A program made the translations under genes and the position numbers. Shown here in pieces: positions 8,775-17,792 of a DNA stretch of 64,000 nt (position 1 is its first letter; every line of letters starts with the position of its first letter). Origin of the DNA: Nonomuraea jabiensis (GTDB lineage: Bacteria > Actinomycetota > Actinomycetes > Streptosporangiales > Streptosporangiaceae); assembly GCF_014204795.1 (NCBI RefSeq), contig NZ_JACHMB010000001.1, positions 10,118,501 through 10,182,500 on the forward strand, in the 5' to 3' direction. Under the pieces are notes generated by a model. It saw only the letters and a program-made list of their open reading frames with translations. It searched no databases and was not told the DNA's origin.

Positions 8775-10051
8775 CCGTCCACGAAGCTCTCCAGCCGGTA
8801 CAGGAGGGCGGCCATCTCGCCCTCGGGCAGGCGGGCGGTGTCCGCGCTCAGTTCCACACCGAGCGTGCCCTTCCACCGCATCAGGGCCACGCAGAAGTCG
8901 CAGCTGCGCCGGTCCATGCCGGGCAGCCATTCCAGCTCGGACTCCCCGTCCGCGCGGTCGGCGCCACCCGGATCCTCGCCGGGGCGCAGGTCGTTGAAGC
9001 AGCACAACGGGAACATGGGGACGCCCCGGTCGGCGCTCATCCCATCGACCATCGCGTGCAGGGCCAGCGAGTCGAAGCGGGCGCGCCGGTAAGACGCGAG
9101 AACCGCCGGATACGCGCTCACGAGGGTCTCGGTAAGGCTTCCGCACGGGCCCAGGGTGAACAGTCCCAGCTGGTTCAGGCTGGTGACCAGGCCCCGGGTC
9201 CGGCTGGTGAAGCGGTTGTGCACGATCGGGGTGATCGCGCACACCTCGTGCCCGGTCAGCTCGCGCAGCAGCATGGCGACCGCCACCAGCAGGACGGTGG
9301 CGGTGCTGACGCCGGTGCGGCGGGCGAGCACCCGTGCGGCGTGGTCGAGCCGGGGCGACGACAGCACGGCCCGCGCGAACCTCGGCGTCGCGCCGCCGCT
9401 GACCACGGTGGGGAACATGGCGGACGGCACGGTCCGCAGCAGCGCCTCCCACTGGGCGATCGACCGGTCCGAACGGGCCGAGGCCGTCTCCTCCTCCCGT
9501 ACCAGGTCGAGCAACTGCGACGACGGCGGTCGCGTGATCACTCCGCGGAGCAGCAGCATCCGCAGATCGCGTACCACGACGTCGGCGGCGCGCCAGTCCG
9601 CGACGACATGATTCATCGCGAGCGCCACGTGGGTGGCGGCGCCGTCGCAGACCACGATCCCGGCGCGCAGCGGCTGCTCGCCGTCGCCGAAGGGTCGCCC
9701 GGCCAGACGGGCGACAAGTCCGGCCGCGGCATCGTCCACATCGCCGCGTGCGGCCTCGACCAACTCGATCGCCAGGGTCCCGGCCGCCGCCACCTCCTGG
9801 TACGGCCCGGTCGCGCCGAGCCGTACCACGGATCTCAGGGCGTCGTGCCGGCCCATCACCTCGGCCACAGCGGCCGCCACGGCCCCGGGATGGCGCGGGC
9901 CTCCCGCGCTCGGGACGGTCAGCAGCCGGGGCACGTTGAAGTAGCGTGCGTCCGGCCCCACCCCCTGGATCGCCGTCCAGACATCCCGCTGTCCCCACGC
10001 GAGCTCCGCCGTACCGGAACGGTCGGAAGCGAAGTCCACCGAAAGCCGCAT
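8759..10051 (-). CDS. Stand-alone condensation-domain protein
   Basis: A 430-residue protein made of one NRPS condensation fold with no adenylation or carrier domain. Landmarks are LAWGQRDVW near the N-terminus, YFNVP, and the active-site region MNHVVADW, a variant of HHxxxDG that keeps the second His and the Asp but has Asn for the first His and Trp for Gly. AAGGAG lies upstream of the ATG. It resembles the protein at 19870-21165 (shared WGQ, YFNxP and FNDxR), so the two are probably paralogues. It is the second gene of a two-gene unit driven from the operator at 11497. Its role is inferred: amide or ester bond formation in trans. Confidence 0.8.
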   Translation of the reverse strand: MRLSVDFASDRSGTAELAWGQRDVWTAIQGVGPDARYFNVPRLLTVPSAGGPRHPGAVAAAVAEVMGRHDALRSVVRLGATGPYQEVAAAGTLAIELVEAARGDVDDAAAGLVARLAGRPFGDGEQPLRAGIVVCDGAATHVALAMNHVVADWRAADVVVRDLRMLLLRGVITRPPSSQLLDLVREEETASARSDRSIAQWEALLRTVPSAMFPTVVSGGATPRFARAVLSSPRLDHAARVLARRTGVSTATVLLVAVAMLLRELTGHEVCAITPIVHNRFTSRTRGLVTSLNQLGLFTLGPCGSLTETLVSAYPAVLASYRRARFDSLALHAMVDGMSADRGVPMFPLCCFNDLRPGEDPGGADRADGESELEWLPGMDRRSCDFCVALMRWKGTLGVELSADTARLPEGEMAALLYRLESFVDGAAHP

Positions 10052-10061
10052 GGCGCTCTCC

Positions 10062-11477
10062 TTAGTTCCGGACCGCTGCTCCCAGCTCGGACAGCCGCAG
10101 CCCCGGGTCTCCGCCCGCGAGCGTCACCACGCGGGCGAACGCCTCCGCCAGGCGGTGCGCGGTGGCGGCGTCGAACAGGTCGGTCGAGTACTCCAGCCAG
10201 CCGCCGATCCCCTCGGGCCCCCGGTACACGTCGAGGGACACCTCCACCCGGGCCCGGCCCAGGTCGGGCTGCGGGCACACCTCCACGGCCAGGTCCCCCA
10301 GCTCGGTGCGGAGCAGGTCGCCGGTGGGCAGGTTGTGGGTGAGGTTGAACATCGCCTGGCACAGCGGCGGCCGGCTCAGGTCGCGGGGCACCCGCAGCGC
10401 GCCGAGGATGCGGTCCAAGGAGGTTCCGGCGTGGGCGAGGGCCTTCATGGTGCCGACCCGGGTACGCCGCAGCAGCTCGCCGAAGGCCGGATCCCCCGAC
10501 AGCTCGGCCCGCGCGACGAGCGTGGTGGAGAAGTAGCCGATCAGCGGGGCCAGCTCGGGCCGGTCGCGGCCGGCCACGGGCACGCCCACACAGAAGTCGT
10601 CCTGCCCGGCGGACGCGCCCAGCGTGACCTGCCACGCGGCCAGCAGGGCCATGAACGGGGTGGCCCGGTGGGCGCGCGCGACGGCTTCCAGGCCGGTGAC
10701 GTCCGCGTCCGGCACGGCCACGGCGGCCTTCGCGCCGCGGCCGGTCCAGCGGGCGGGACGGGGATGGTCGAGGGGCAGGTCGAGCGGCGGCGCCCCGGCG
10801 AGCCGCCCGGTCCAGTAGTCCAGGTGGTCCCGGCCCTCCTCGGCCCGCCGCCGCTCGGCCACGGCGTAGTCGCGGTACTGCATGGGCAGCTCGTCCAGCC
10901 GGGGCGGGCGGCCCTCCCGGTGGGCGCGGTAGCATTCGCCGAGCTCGCGCATGAGCACGTCGAGCGACCAGTGGTCGACCACGATGTGGTGCAGCACGAT
11001 GCACAGCACGGCGTCGTCGGCGGCCAGGCGCAGCAGGCCCGCCCGCCACGCGGGGGCCGCCGCGAGGTCGAACGGCCGCCCGGCGTAGCCGGCGACCGCC
11101 CGTCCGATGTCGGCGGAGGCGGGATCCAGGCGGTCCAGCCGCACCTCGCCGGGCTCGTCCACGACCTGTGCGGGCAGGTCGCCGTCCAGCACGAAGCGGG
11201 TGCGCAGCACCTCGTGCCGGGCGGCGATGGCGGTGAACGCCGCGGCGAGTGCGGTCTCGTCGACCGGGCCGCGCAGCCGTACCGGCCAGGTGATGTGGTA
11301 GGCGCAGTCGTCGGGGTCGAAGCGCTGCAGGAACCACAGCCGCTCCTGCCCGGTGGACAGCGGCCAGGTGCGCTGCTCCCGGCCGCCGAGCAGCGCCGTG
11401 CGCAGCGCCGCACGACGCTCGGGAGGCAGCGTGGCCAGGCGGCGCAGCAGCTTCTCGCGCTCGAGGTCGGGGCTCAC
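10062..11477 (-). CDS. Stand-alone condensation-domain protein, LCL-like
   Basis: A 471-residue protein with a 35-residue helical lead (LEREKLLRRLATLPPERRAAL, which could act as a docking segment) followed by a full condensation domain: STGQERLWFLQRF, RHEVLRTRF, the active site LHHIVVDHWS (HHxxxD kept, Gly replaced by His), RDYAVAERRR and VGVPVAGRDRPEL. No adenylation or carrier domain is present. The start is GTG at 11477 with GAGGTGA upstream. The CebR/CelR-type operator begins 20 bases upstream. The gene at 8759-10051 follows after 10 bases. Confidence 0.88.
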   Translation of the reverse strand: MSPDLEREKLLRRLATLPPERRAALRTALLGGREQRTWPLSTGQERLWFLQRFDPDDCAYHITWPVRLRGPVDETALAAAFTAIAARHEVLRTRFVLDGDLPAQVVDEPGEVRLDRLDPASADIGRAVAGYAGRPFDLAAAPAWRAGLLRLAADDAVLCIVLHHIVVDHWSLDVLMRELGECYRAHREGRPPRLDELPMQYRDYAVAERRRAEEGRDHLDYWTGRLAGAPPLDLPLDHPRPARWTGRGAKAAVAVPDADVTGLEAVARAHRATPFMALLAAWQVTLGASAGQDDFCVGVPVAGRDRPELAPLIGYFSTTLVARAELSGDPAFGELLRRTRVGTMKALAHAGTSLDRILGALRVPRDLSRPPLCQAMFNLTHNLPTGDLLRTELGDLAVEVCPQPDLGRARVEVSLDVYRGPEGIGGWLEYSTDLFDAATAHRLAEAFARVVTLAGGDPGLRLSELGAAVRN

Positions 11478-11496
11478 GTCGGGTCACCTCGAAAGT

Positions 11497-11544
11497 TGGG
11501 AACGCTCCCAAAAGAGCCTAGATTTCGCTCAGGAACGGGGTCAA
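11497..11544 (-). promoter_or_regulatory. Promoter with CebR/CelR-type operator (leftward)
   Basis: On the minus strand: -35 TTGACC (11539-11544), an 18-bp spacer, -10 TAGGCT (11515-11520), 4 bases, then the operator TGGGAGCGTTCCCA (11497-11510; plus strand TGGGAACGCTCCCA). The operator covers the expected transcription start, the classic position for a LacI-family repressor. It drives the two free condensation genes. Confidence 0.75.
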
Positions 11545-11657
11545 GATCTCCCGCCGCGACACCACGTGACCGATCACGGACGGTGGGCGATCTCCACACG
11601 TGGCACAGGACCTTCATTCTCGCCATTTGACAGTCTGGCAAGCTCGCCGTCTGACCA

Positions 11658-11704
11658 TTGCCTGCCCGTCATGGTGATCGATAGAATTTGTGGGAGCGCT
11701 CCCA
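11658..11704 (+). promoter_or_regulatory. Promoter with perfect CebR/CelR-type operator (rightward)
   Basis: -35 TTGCCT (11658-11663), 18-bp spacer, -10 TAGAAT (11682-11687), then the perfect 14-bp palindrome TGGGAGCGCTCCCA (11691-11704), identical to the known CebR (Streptomyces) and CelR (Thermobifida) operator. It drives the E1alpha/E1beta/E2 genes that start at 11737. Confidence 0.8.
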
Positions 11705-11736
11705 AAACCATCATTCCCCCTCAAGGAGTGCCGATC

Positions 11737-12648
11737 GTGCCGGAACGCCTGCTGGAAGACCTCACGGAGGACCTGTCCGACGACGACCTCGGGCTGCTCC
11801 TGCTGATCAGGCACTTCGAACGCAAGCTGCTCGACCTGTTCGGCCAGGGGCTCGTGCAGGGCACCACCCACACCTGCCTGGGGCAGGAGTACGTGCCGGT
11901 CGCGCTCGCGCCGCTGCTGGGCGAGCGGGACTTCGTCTTCAGCAATCATCGCGGGCACGGCCACTACCTGGCCCGGTTCCGGGATCCGTACGGACTGCTC
12001 GCGGAGATCACCGGGCGGGAGGGCGCGGTCTGCGGGGGCGTGGGCGGCAGCCAGCACATCCTGTCCGGCCGCTACCTGTCCACCGGGATCCAGGGCGAGA
12101 GCCTGCCGGTCGCCGCGGGCGTGGCCCTGCACCTGCGGGACGCCGAACCGGGCGCGCTGGCGCTGGCGTACATCGGCGACGGGACGTGGGGCGAGGGCGC
12201 CGTGTACGAGGCGCTCAACATGGCCGCGCTCTGGCGGCTGCCGCTGGTCGTGGTGACCGAGAACAACGGGATCGCGCAGACCACGCCGACCTCGGCGCAG
12301 CTCGCGGGCACGATCGGGGATCGGGCGCGGGCGTTCGGGTGCCGGTTCCTGCACGTGGACTCGCGGCACCCGCACGAGATCCGGGACGCGCTGCGGCCGC
12401 TGTTCGAGCGGACCAGGCAGGGTGCGGGGCCGCTGGTGGTGGAGTTCGCCACGCACCGGATCGGGCCGCACAGCAAGGGCGACGACACCCGCTCCGCCGA
12501 GGAGCTCCGGCACGCCCGCGACCACGACTGGTACCCCCTCCAGGGCGGCTCGGCCCGCTTCGCCCGCCTGGACGCCGAGGCGCGCGCGTTCGTCGAGGTG
12601 GTGGCCGGCGAGGTGCTCGGCCGGCCGCTGTCGGCGCGGGAGGGCTGA
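11737..12648 (+). CDS. 2-oxoacid dehydrogenase E1 alpha subunit (TPP-dependent)
   Basis: A 303-residue E1alpha protein. The thiamine diphosphate motif is clear: GDGTWGEG starting near residue 147 and ending VVVTENN about 28 residues later. IRHFERKLLDLF and HRGHGHYLA are family landmarks. GTG at 11737 is chosen because AAGGAG (11723-11728) lies 8 bases upstream; the open frame extends back through the promoter and operator. E1beta follows after 4 bases. It would decarboxylate a 2-keto acid (or take a hydroxyacyl unit from a keto donor) and pass it to the E2 lipoyl arm. Its place in an NRPS cluster suggests it supplies an acyl starter rather than serving central metabolism. Confidence 0.88.
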   Translation: MPERLLEDLTEDLSDDDLGLLLLIRHFERKLLDLFGQGLVQGTTHTCLGQEYVPVALAPLLGERDFVFSNHRGHGHYLARFRDPYGLLAEITGREGAVCGGVGGSQHILSGRYLSTGIQGESLPVAAGVALHLRDAEPGALALAYIGDGTWGEGAVYEALNMAALWRLPLVVVTENNGIAQTTPTSAQLAGTIGDRARAFGCRFLHVDSRHPHEIRDALRPLFERTRQGAGPLVVEFATHRIGPHSKGDDTRSAEELRHARDHDWYPLQGGSARFARLDAEARAFVEVVAGEVLGRPLSAREG

Positions 12649-12652
12649 GGCG

Positions 12653-13654
12653 ATGCGGGTCGCCGAGAGCCTCAACCGGGCGCTGCACGAGGTGCTCGCC
12701 GAGGATCCGTCCGTACGGGTGCTCGGCGAGGACGTGCTCGACCCGTACGGCGGGGCATTCAAGATCACGAAAGGGCTGTCCAGCCGGTTCCCCGGCCGGG
12801 TGCTGGCCACCCCGATCAGCGAGAACGGCATCGTCGGCGTGGCGGGCGGCCTGGCGCTCGCGGGCGGCAAGGCCATCGTCGAGATCATGTTCTCCGACTT
12901 CGTGGCGCTGGCCTTCGACCAGATCGTGAACTTCGCCAGCAAGTCGGTCTCCATGTACGGCAGACCGCTGCGGCTGCCGCTGATCGTGCGCTGCCCGTCC
13001 GGGGGCGGTCGCGGCTACGGCCCCACGCACAGCCAGAGCCTGCAGAAGCACTTCATCGGCGTGCCCGGCCTCGCCGTGTACGAGGTGTCCCCCTTCGACG
13101 ACCATCGCGAGCTGTTCGGCGAGATGCTCGCGCGTGGCGAGCCGTGCCTGCTGTTCGAGGACAAGATCCTCTACACCCGGCAGGTCTTCGGCGGCGGCGT
13201 CGCGGACGATCTGTTCCAGTACGACGTGCTGCCCGGGGCCGGCGGGGTGGCCAGGGTGTACGTGGACGATCCCGAGCGGGCCGACTGCGTGATCATCGCG
13301 CCGGGCGGGCTCGCGCACCGGGCGCTGGCCGCGATGCGCACGCTGCTGCTGGAGCGGGAGATCTCCTGCCTGCTGCTCGTGCCGCGGCGCCTGTACCCCT
13401 TCGACGTGACCCCGCTGTCGCCGCTGCTGGAGCGGGCCGGCGCCGTGGTCGTCGCCGAGGAGAGCACCGCGGGCGGCACCTGGGGGGCCGAGGTGGCGCA
13501 CCAGGTGCACGGCCGGCTCTGGGGGCGCCTGCGGCGTCCCGTGTCCCTCGTCCACTCGGCGGCCGGCGTGATCCCGGCGGCCGTCCATCTCGAGCGTGAC
13601 GTGCTGGTGCAGGACACCGCGATCGTCCGCGCCGTACAGGAGCTCCTGCCTTGA
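12653..13654 (+). CDS. 2-oxoacid dehydrogenase E1 beta subunit
   Basis: A 333-residue transketolase-like beta subunit. Seen are VLGEDVLDPYGGAFKITKGL, the conserved Glu region TPISENGIVGVAGGLALAG, RCPSGGGRGYGPTHSQSL and the C-terminal transketolase domain with VVVAEES. ATG at 12653 is 4 bases after the E1alpha stop; the open frame upstream is out-of-frame overlap with E1alpha. It forms the alpha2-beta2 decarboxylase with the preceding gene. The stop TGA overlaps the TTG start of E2. Confidence 0.88.
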   Translation: MRVAESLNRALHEVLAEDPSVRVLGEDVLDPYGGAFKITKGLSSRFPGRVLATPISENGIVGVAGGLALAGGKAIVEIMFSDFVALAFDQIVNFASKSVSMYGRPLRLPLIVRCPSGGGRGYGPTHSQSLQKHFIGVPGLAVYEVSPFDDHRELFGEMLARGEPCLLFEDKILYTRQVFGGGVADDLFQYDVLPGAGGVARVYVDDPERADCVIIAPGGLAHRALAAMRTLLLEREISCLLLVPRRLYPFDVTPLSPLLERAGAVVVAEESTAGGTWGAEVAHQVHGRLWGRLRRPVSLVHSAAGVIPAAVHLERDVLVQDTAIVRAVQELLP

Positions 13655-14763
13655 CCGAGCTGCGCGTGCCCAAGCTCAACAACAACGACACCGAGTACCT
13701 GCTGGTCGAGTGGCTGGCCGAGGACGGCGCCGCGGTGGTGAAGGGCGATCCGGTGGTGGTCCTGGAGACCTCCAAGGCGGCCGAGGAGCTGATGGCCGAG
13801 GCCGACGGCGTGCTGCGGCGGACGGCGCGGACCGGCGCGACCTGCCGGCCCGGGGACGTGATCGCGCACCTCTCCGACGGCTCGGCACCCCCGCCGTCGG
13901 CCCCCGATCCCGGTACGGCGGCCACCGATCCAGGTACGGCCGACGGCGGCTCGGGACCGATCGTCACCGCGCCCGCCCAGGCGCTGATCGACGAGCACGG
14001 CGTGGACCCGGCGCGGATCCGCGCGCTGGGCAAGAAGGTGATCAAGCAGGCCGACGTGCTGTCCCTGCTGGAGACCGGCACCGGTGACACGCAGCCGCTG
14101 CCGCCCGTCCAGCGGGCCGTGGCCGCCGCGGTCACCCGTTCCCACCAGACGATCCCGGCCGCCTTCACCGCCGTGAAGCTGGACGCCGGCCCCGCGATCG
14201 CCCGGGCCCGCGCCCTGGGCAAGGAGGTCAGGGCGCTGATCGGGCTGCCGGAGCTGCTGGTCTCGGCGGTCGCGTCGCTGCACGGGCAGTTCCCGATGTG
14301 CTTCGCCGAGCCCATGACGGCCGGCGGGCCCGGCGGCGAGCTGGCCGTGCGCCCCTCTCCCGGCCCGAACGTCGGCGTCACCGTGGACGTCGGCAACGGC
14401 CTGTACGTCCCGGTGCTGCGCGACGCCGACCGCCTGTCCGTCAAGGAGATCGCGGAGCGGCTCACGGCGTACCGGACGAAGGCGGCGCAGGGGGCCTTCC
14501 GCGAGGACGACCTGGCAGGCGGGAACATCGTCGTCACCCTGCACACCGACACGGCCGTGCTGCTCGCCGTGCCGATCGTGTTCCCCGGGCAGACGTGCGC
14601 GCTGTCGCTGTGCGCGCCGCAGCACGAGTTCGCCCTCGACTCCGCCGGGAACGTGGTGAAGCGCACCACGGTCACCCTCGGGCTCGCGTTCGATCACCGC
14701 CTCGTCAACGGGCGCGAGGCGGCGATGTTCCTGAACGCCATCCGGAAGGCCATCACCGCCTGA
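13651..14763 (+). CDS. 2-oxoacid dehydrogenase E2 acyltransferase (lipoyl + catalytic domains)
   Basis: A 370-residue E2. Residues 1-75 form one lipoyl domain with the lipoylated Lys42 in LETSKAAEE. A proline/alanine linker leads to a peripheral-subunit-binding domain (about 105-140: APAQALIDEHGVDPARIRAL), then the CoA-type acyltransferase domain with the active-site motif FDHRLVNGREAA; Asn replaces the commoner Asp, as in some characterised E2p enzymes. The start is TTG, overlapping the E1beta stop (TTGA). No E3 gene is nearby; a housekeeping E3 could serve. The acyl group may go to CoA or directly to a carrier protein of the cluster. Confidence 0.85.
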   Translation: MTELRVPKLNNNDTEYLLVEWLAEDGAAVVKGDPVVVLETSKAAEELMAEADGVLRRTARTGATCRPGDVIAHLSDGSAPPPSAPDPGTAATDPGTADGGSGPIVTAPAQALIDEHGVDPARIRALGKKVIKQADVLSLLETGTGDTQPLPPVQRAVAAAVTRSHQTIPAAFTAVKLDAGPAIARARALGKEVRALIGLPELLVSAVASLHGQFPMCFAEPMTAGGPGGELAVRPSPGPNVGVTVDVGNGLYVPVLRDADRLSVKEIAERLTAYRTKAAQGAFREDDLAGGNIVVTLHTDTAVLLAVPIVFPGQTCALSLCAPQHEFALDSAGNVVKRTTVTLGLAFDHRLVNGREAAMFLNAIRKAITA

Positions 14764-14768
14764 GCGGA

Positions 14769-17700
14769 TCAGCCAGACCCGGTCAGCGCGCGCCGCGCCT
14801 CCTCCTCGCTCATCGCGTCGATCTCCTCGATCAGCAGGTCCTCGACGGCCTCGGCGAGCTCGGCCACGGTGCCGCAGCCGAACACCACCCGGATCGGCAC
14901 CTCCACCTCCAGCATCGCCCGCAGCCGCGCCGCGACCCGGGTGGTCATCAGCGAATGCCCGCCCAGCTCCAGCAGGTCGTCCAGCACGCCGACCCGTTCG
15001 AGGCCCAGCACCTCGGCCCAGATCTCGGCGACCAGCGCCTCGCTGTCCGTGCGCGGCGCCGTGTAGTCCGTCCCGGTGACCCGGTCCGGCTCGGGCAGCG
15101 CGGCCCGGTCGAGCTTGCCCCGGGAGGTGAGCGGCAGCTCCGCCAGCCGTGACCACCGGGTGGGCACGAAGCCTCTCGGCAGCTGGCCCGCGGCGTGCGC
15201 GCGCAGCGCGGCGGGGGCGGCGGGGCCGGTGAAGTACGCCACCAGGTCCTCGCCACGCGCGGCCACGGCCACCTGACCGGCGCCGGGGTGCTCGCGCAGC
15301 GCGGCCTCCACGTCGCCGGGCTCGATGCGCACGCCGCGCACCTTGACCTGGTCGTCCAGGCGGCCCAGGAACTCCAGCTGCCCGTCCGAGCGCCACCGCG
15401 CCCGGTCACCGGTGCGCAGGCGCCGGGCGCCGGGCTCGCCGTACGGGTCGGGTTCGAAGGTGGCGGCGGTGCGGCGGGGCAGCCCGGCGTAGCCGCGGGC
15501 CACCCCGGCGCCGCCGATCGCCAGCTCGCCCGCCGCGCCCGGCGGCACCGGCTCCCCGCGGGCGTCCAGCACCCGCACCGACGTGGCCGACAGCGGCCGG
15601 CCGATCGGCGGGCGCCCGCCGGGGTCGCTCCCGTCGAGCTCGGCCCAGGTGGCGATGACCGTGGCCTCGGTCGGCCCGTACGTGTTGACCAGCCGCGCCC
15701 CCGGCCCCTCGCGATGCCATCGGGCCACGGCCGCCCCGTCGGCCTGCGAGCCGCCGAGGATCACCAGCCGCAGCGCGGGCGGCCACGCCACCTCCGAGGG
15801 CGACTCGACGAGCCGGTGCCAGTACGCGGTCGGCAGGTCCAGCACGGTGATCCGGTGCCCGTCCGGCCCGGCCAGCAGATCGGGCAGGCTCGCGGGGCCG
15901 TCCGGCAGCGGCATCACCGTCGCCCCGGACGCGAGCGCCGGGAAGATCTCCTCGACGTGGGTGTCGAAGCTCAGCGACGCGAACTGCACCACGTGGTCCC
16001 CGGGCCCCAGGCCGTACTCGCGCCGCATCCAGGCGACCCTGGCCGCCACCGAACGGTGCTCGACGAGCACCGCCTTGGGCAGCCCGGCGGACCCCGAGGT
16101 GGTCATCACGTACGCGATTCCCTTGTCCCCGCGCCCCTCGGCCACGGCGCGCACCCGGTCCTCGCCGATCAGCCAGGCGGCGCCGGCGGCGGCCATGGAG
16201 TCGGCGTGCCGGGCGGGCGGGTCGGCGGGGTCCAGCGGCAGGTACGCGGCGCCCGCCCGCCACACGCCCAGCAGCGCGGCGATCACCTCGGCGGACGGGG
16301 CCAGCCGCACGGCCACCACGTCGCCCTCCCGGACGCCGCTCTCCCGCAGGGTGCCGGCGAGCGTGCCGGCCTGCTCCCAGAGGGCCGCGTACGAGACGAC
16401 CTGATCGCCGCAGCGCACGGCGGCGGCCTCCGGCGTCCGGCGCACCACGTCCGCCACCAGCTCCAGCACCCCGTCGGAGACCGGCTCGGCGGGCCCGGCG
16501 GCCAGCTCGGCCATCGCCTTCTCGTCCGCCCCGGTCCAGGCGGGAAGCCGCGAGATCGGCGTGTCCGGCCTGGTCACGGCCCCGGCCAGGAGCGTCAGGT
16601 AGCGCTCGGCGATCGTCGCCACCTCGCCGGCCTCGAACACCGCGCCGTCGTAGCCGAAGCAGATCGCCAGCTCGTCCCCCGCCGGCCAGACCTCCACCAT
16701 CAGATCCACCACGATCTGCTCGTGGCGTCCCTCGAAGTCCGACACCCGGACTCCCGCGTACGCCCGGTCCTGCCCGGCGGCGTAGTCCTGCATGATGAAC
16801 ACGGTCGGCAGCAGCGTCTCGACGCCGCGCGCCAGCCGCTCCAGCAGCGGCGCGGGCCGGCTCATCGCGTCCAGCACCACTCTCTTGACGCGCCCGAGCA
16901 GCTCGGCGAACGTCGGGTCGCCCTCCAGGTCGCCGCGCAGCGGCAGGGTCTGGGTGAGGTAGCCGACCATCCGCTCCAGCTCGACCCGGTCCCGCCCGGC
17001 GACCACGGTGCCGACCACCATGTCCCGCTGCCCGCTGTGCCGGAACAGCAGCGCCTGGTAGGCCGCCATGAGCACCATGAACGGGGTCGCCCGGTGGGCC
17101 ACGGCCAGCCGCTCGACCTCGGCGAGGTGCCGCGCGCCCAGCCGTACCCAGTGATAGCCGCCCTCCCGGACGGTCGCGCGCGCTCCCGGGCGGGCGAAGG
17201 GCAGCTCGGTGACCGGCGGCGCGGCCAGCGCCTCGGTCCAGTACGGCATGGCCTTGTCCGCCCTGCGCCGCTGCCAGCGGGCGTAGTCGCTGGACTGGAT
17301 GGGCACGTCGGGCAGGCGGGCGGGGCGGCGTTCGACGGCGGCGGCGTAGTGCTCGCCCAGGTCGTCGAGCATGATCTCCAGGGAGTGCCCGTCGGCCAGG
17401 ATGTGGTGCAGCGTCAGGCAGAGCACGTGATCGTCGGGCGCGATCTCGATGACGGCCACCCGCAGGGGGACGCCCGCGGCCAGGTCGAAGGCGGCGTTGG
17501 TGCGCTCGGCGACCAGCGCGCCCACCTGCTCCTCGGCCGCCGCCAGCCACTCGATCGGCGGCGCCCAGCCGGCGGGCCCGGCCACCGCCCAGGGCGTGCC
17601 GTCCTCCTCGGTGAAGGCGGTCCGCAGGCTCTCGTGCCTGGCCACGAGGGCCCCGACGGCGGCGGTGAACGCGTCGCGGTCGAGCGGGCCGCGCAGGCGC

Positions 17701-17792
17701 CGTACCAGGTACATCGTGTACGAGGCGTCGCCGGGCTCCAGCCGCTGGAGCATCCAGAGCCGTTCCTGCGCGGGCGACAGCGGCGCCCTCAT
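14769..17792 (-). CDS. NRPS, C-A-PCP (predicted basic amino acid)
   Basis: A 1007-residue single-module synthetase: condensation domain (1-430; LTLHHILADGHS), adenylation domain (about 455-905) and carrier domain with phosphopantetheine Ser947 in LLELGGHSLMTT. The A3 loop is TTSGSAGLPKAV, a variant of the usual sequence. By hand alignment the ten specificity residues read D-T-E-D-I-G-T-V-I-K. Acidic residues at positions 239 and 278 resemble codes for lysine, beta-lysine or ornithine. The ATG overlaps the upstream gene's stop (ATGA). The longer open frame to 19616 is a shadow. It is the last gene of the leftward operon, converging with E2. Confidence 0.88.
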   Translation of the reverse strand: MRAPLSPAQERLWMLQRLEPGDASYTMYLVRRLRGPLDRDAFTAAVGALVARHESLRTAFTEEDGTPWAVAGPAGWAPPIEWLAAAEEQVGALVAERTNAAFDLAAGVPLRVAVIEIAPDDHVLCLTLHHILADGHSLEIMLDDLGEHYAAAVERRPARLPDVPIQSSDYARWQRRRADKAMPYWTEALAAPPVTELPFARPGARATVREGGYHWVRLGARHLAEVERLAVAHRATPFMVLMAAYQALLFRHSGQRDMVVGTVVAGRDRVELERMVGYLTQTLPLRGDLEGDPTFAELLGRVKRVVLDAMSRPAPLLERLARGVETLLPTVFIMQDYAAGQDRAYAGVRVSDFEGRHEQIVVDLMVEVWPAGDELAICFGYDGAVFEAGEVATIAERYLTLLAGAVTRPDTPISRLPAWTGADEKAMAELAAGPAEPVSDGVLELVADVVRRTPEAAAVRCGDQVVSYAALWEQAGTLAGTLRESGVREGDVVAVRLAPSAEVIAALLGVWRAGAAYLPLDPADPPARHADSMAAAGAAWLIGEDRVRAVAEGRGDKGIAYVMTTSGSAGLPKAVLVEHRSVAARVAWMRREYGLGPGDHVVQFASLSFDTHVEEIFPALASGATVMPLPDGPASLPDLLAGPDGHRITVLDLPTAYWHRLVESPSEVAWPPALRLVILGGSQADGAAVARWHREGPGARLVNTYGPTEATVIATWAELDGSDPGGRPPIGRPLSATSVRVLDARGEPVPPGAAGELAIGGAGVARGYAGLPRRTAATFEPDPYGEPGARRLRTGDRARWRSDGQLEFLGRLDDQVKVRGVRIEPGDVEAALREHPGAGQVAVAARGEDLVAYFTGPAAPAALRAHAAGQLPRGFVPTRWSRLAELPLTSRGKLDRAALPEPDRVTGTDYTAPRTDSEALVAEIWAEVLGLERVGVLDDLLELGGHSLMTTRVAARLRAMLEVEVPIRVVFGCGTVAELAEAVEDLLIEEIDAMSEEEARRALTGSG

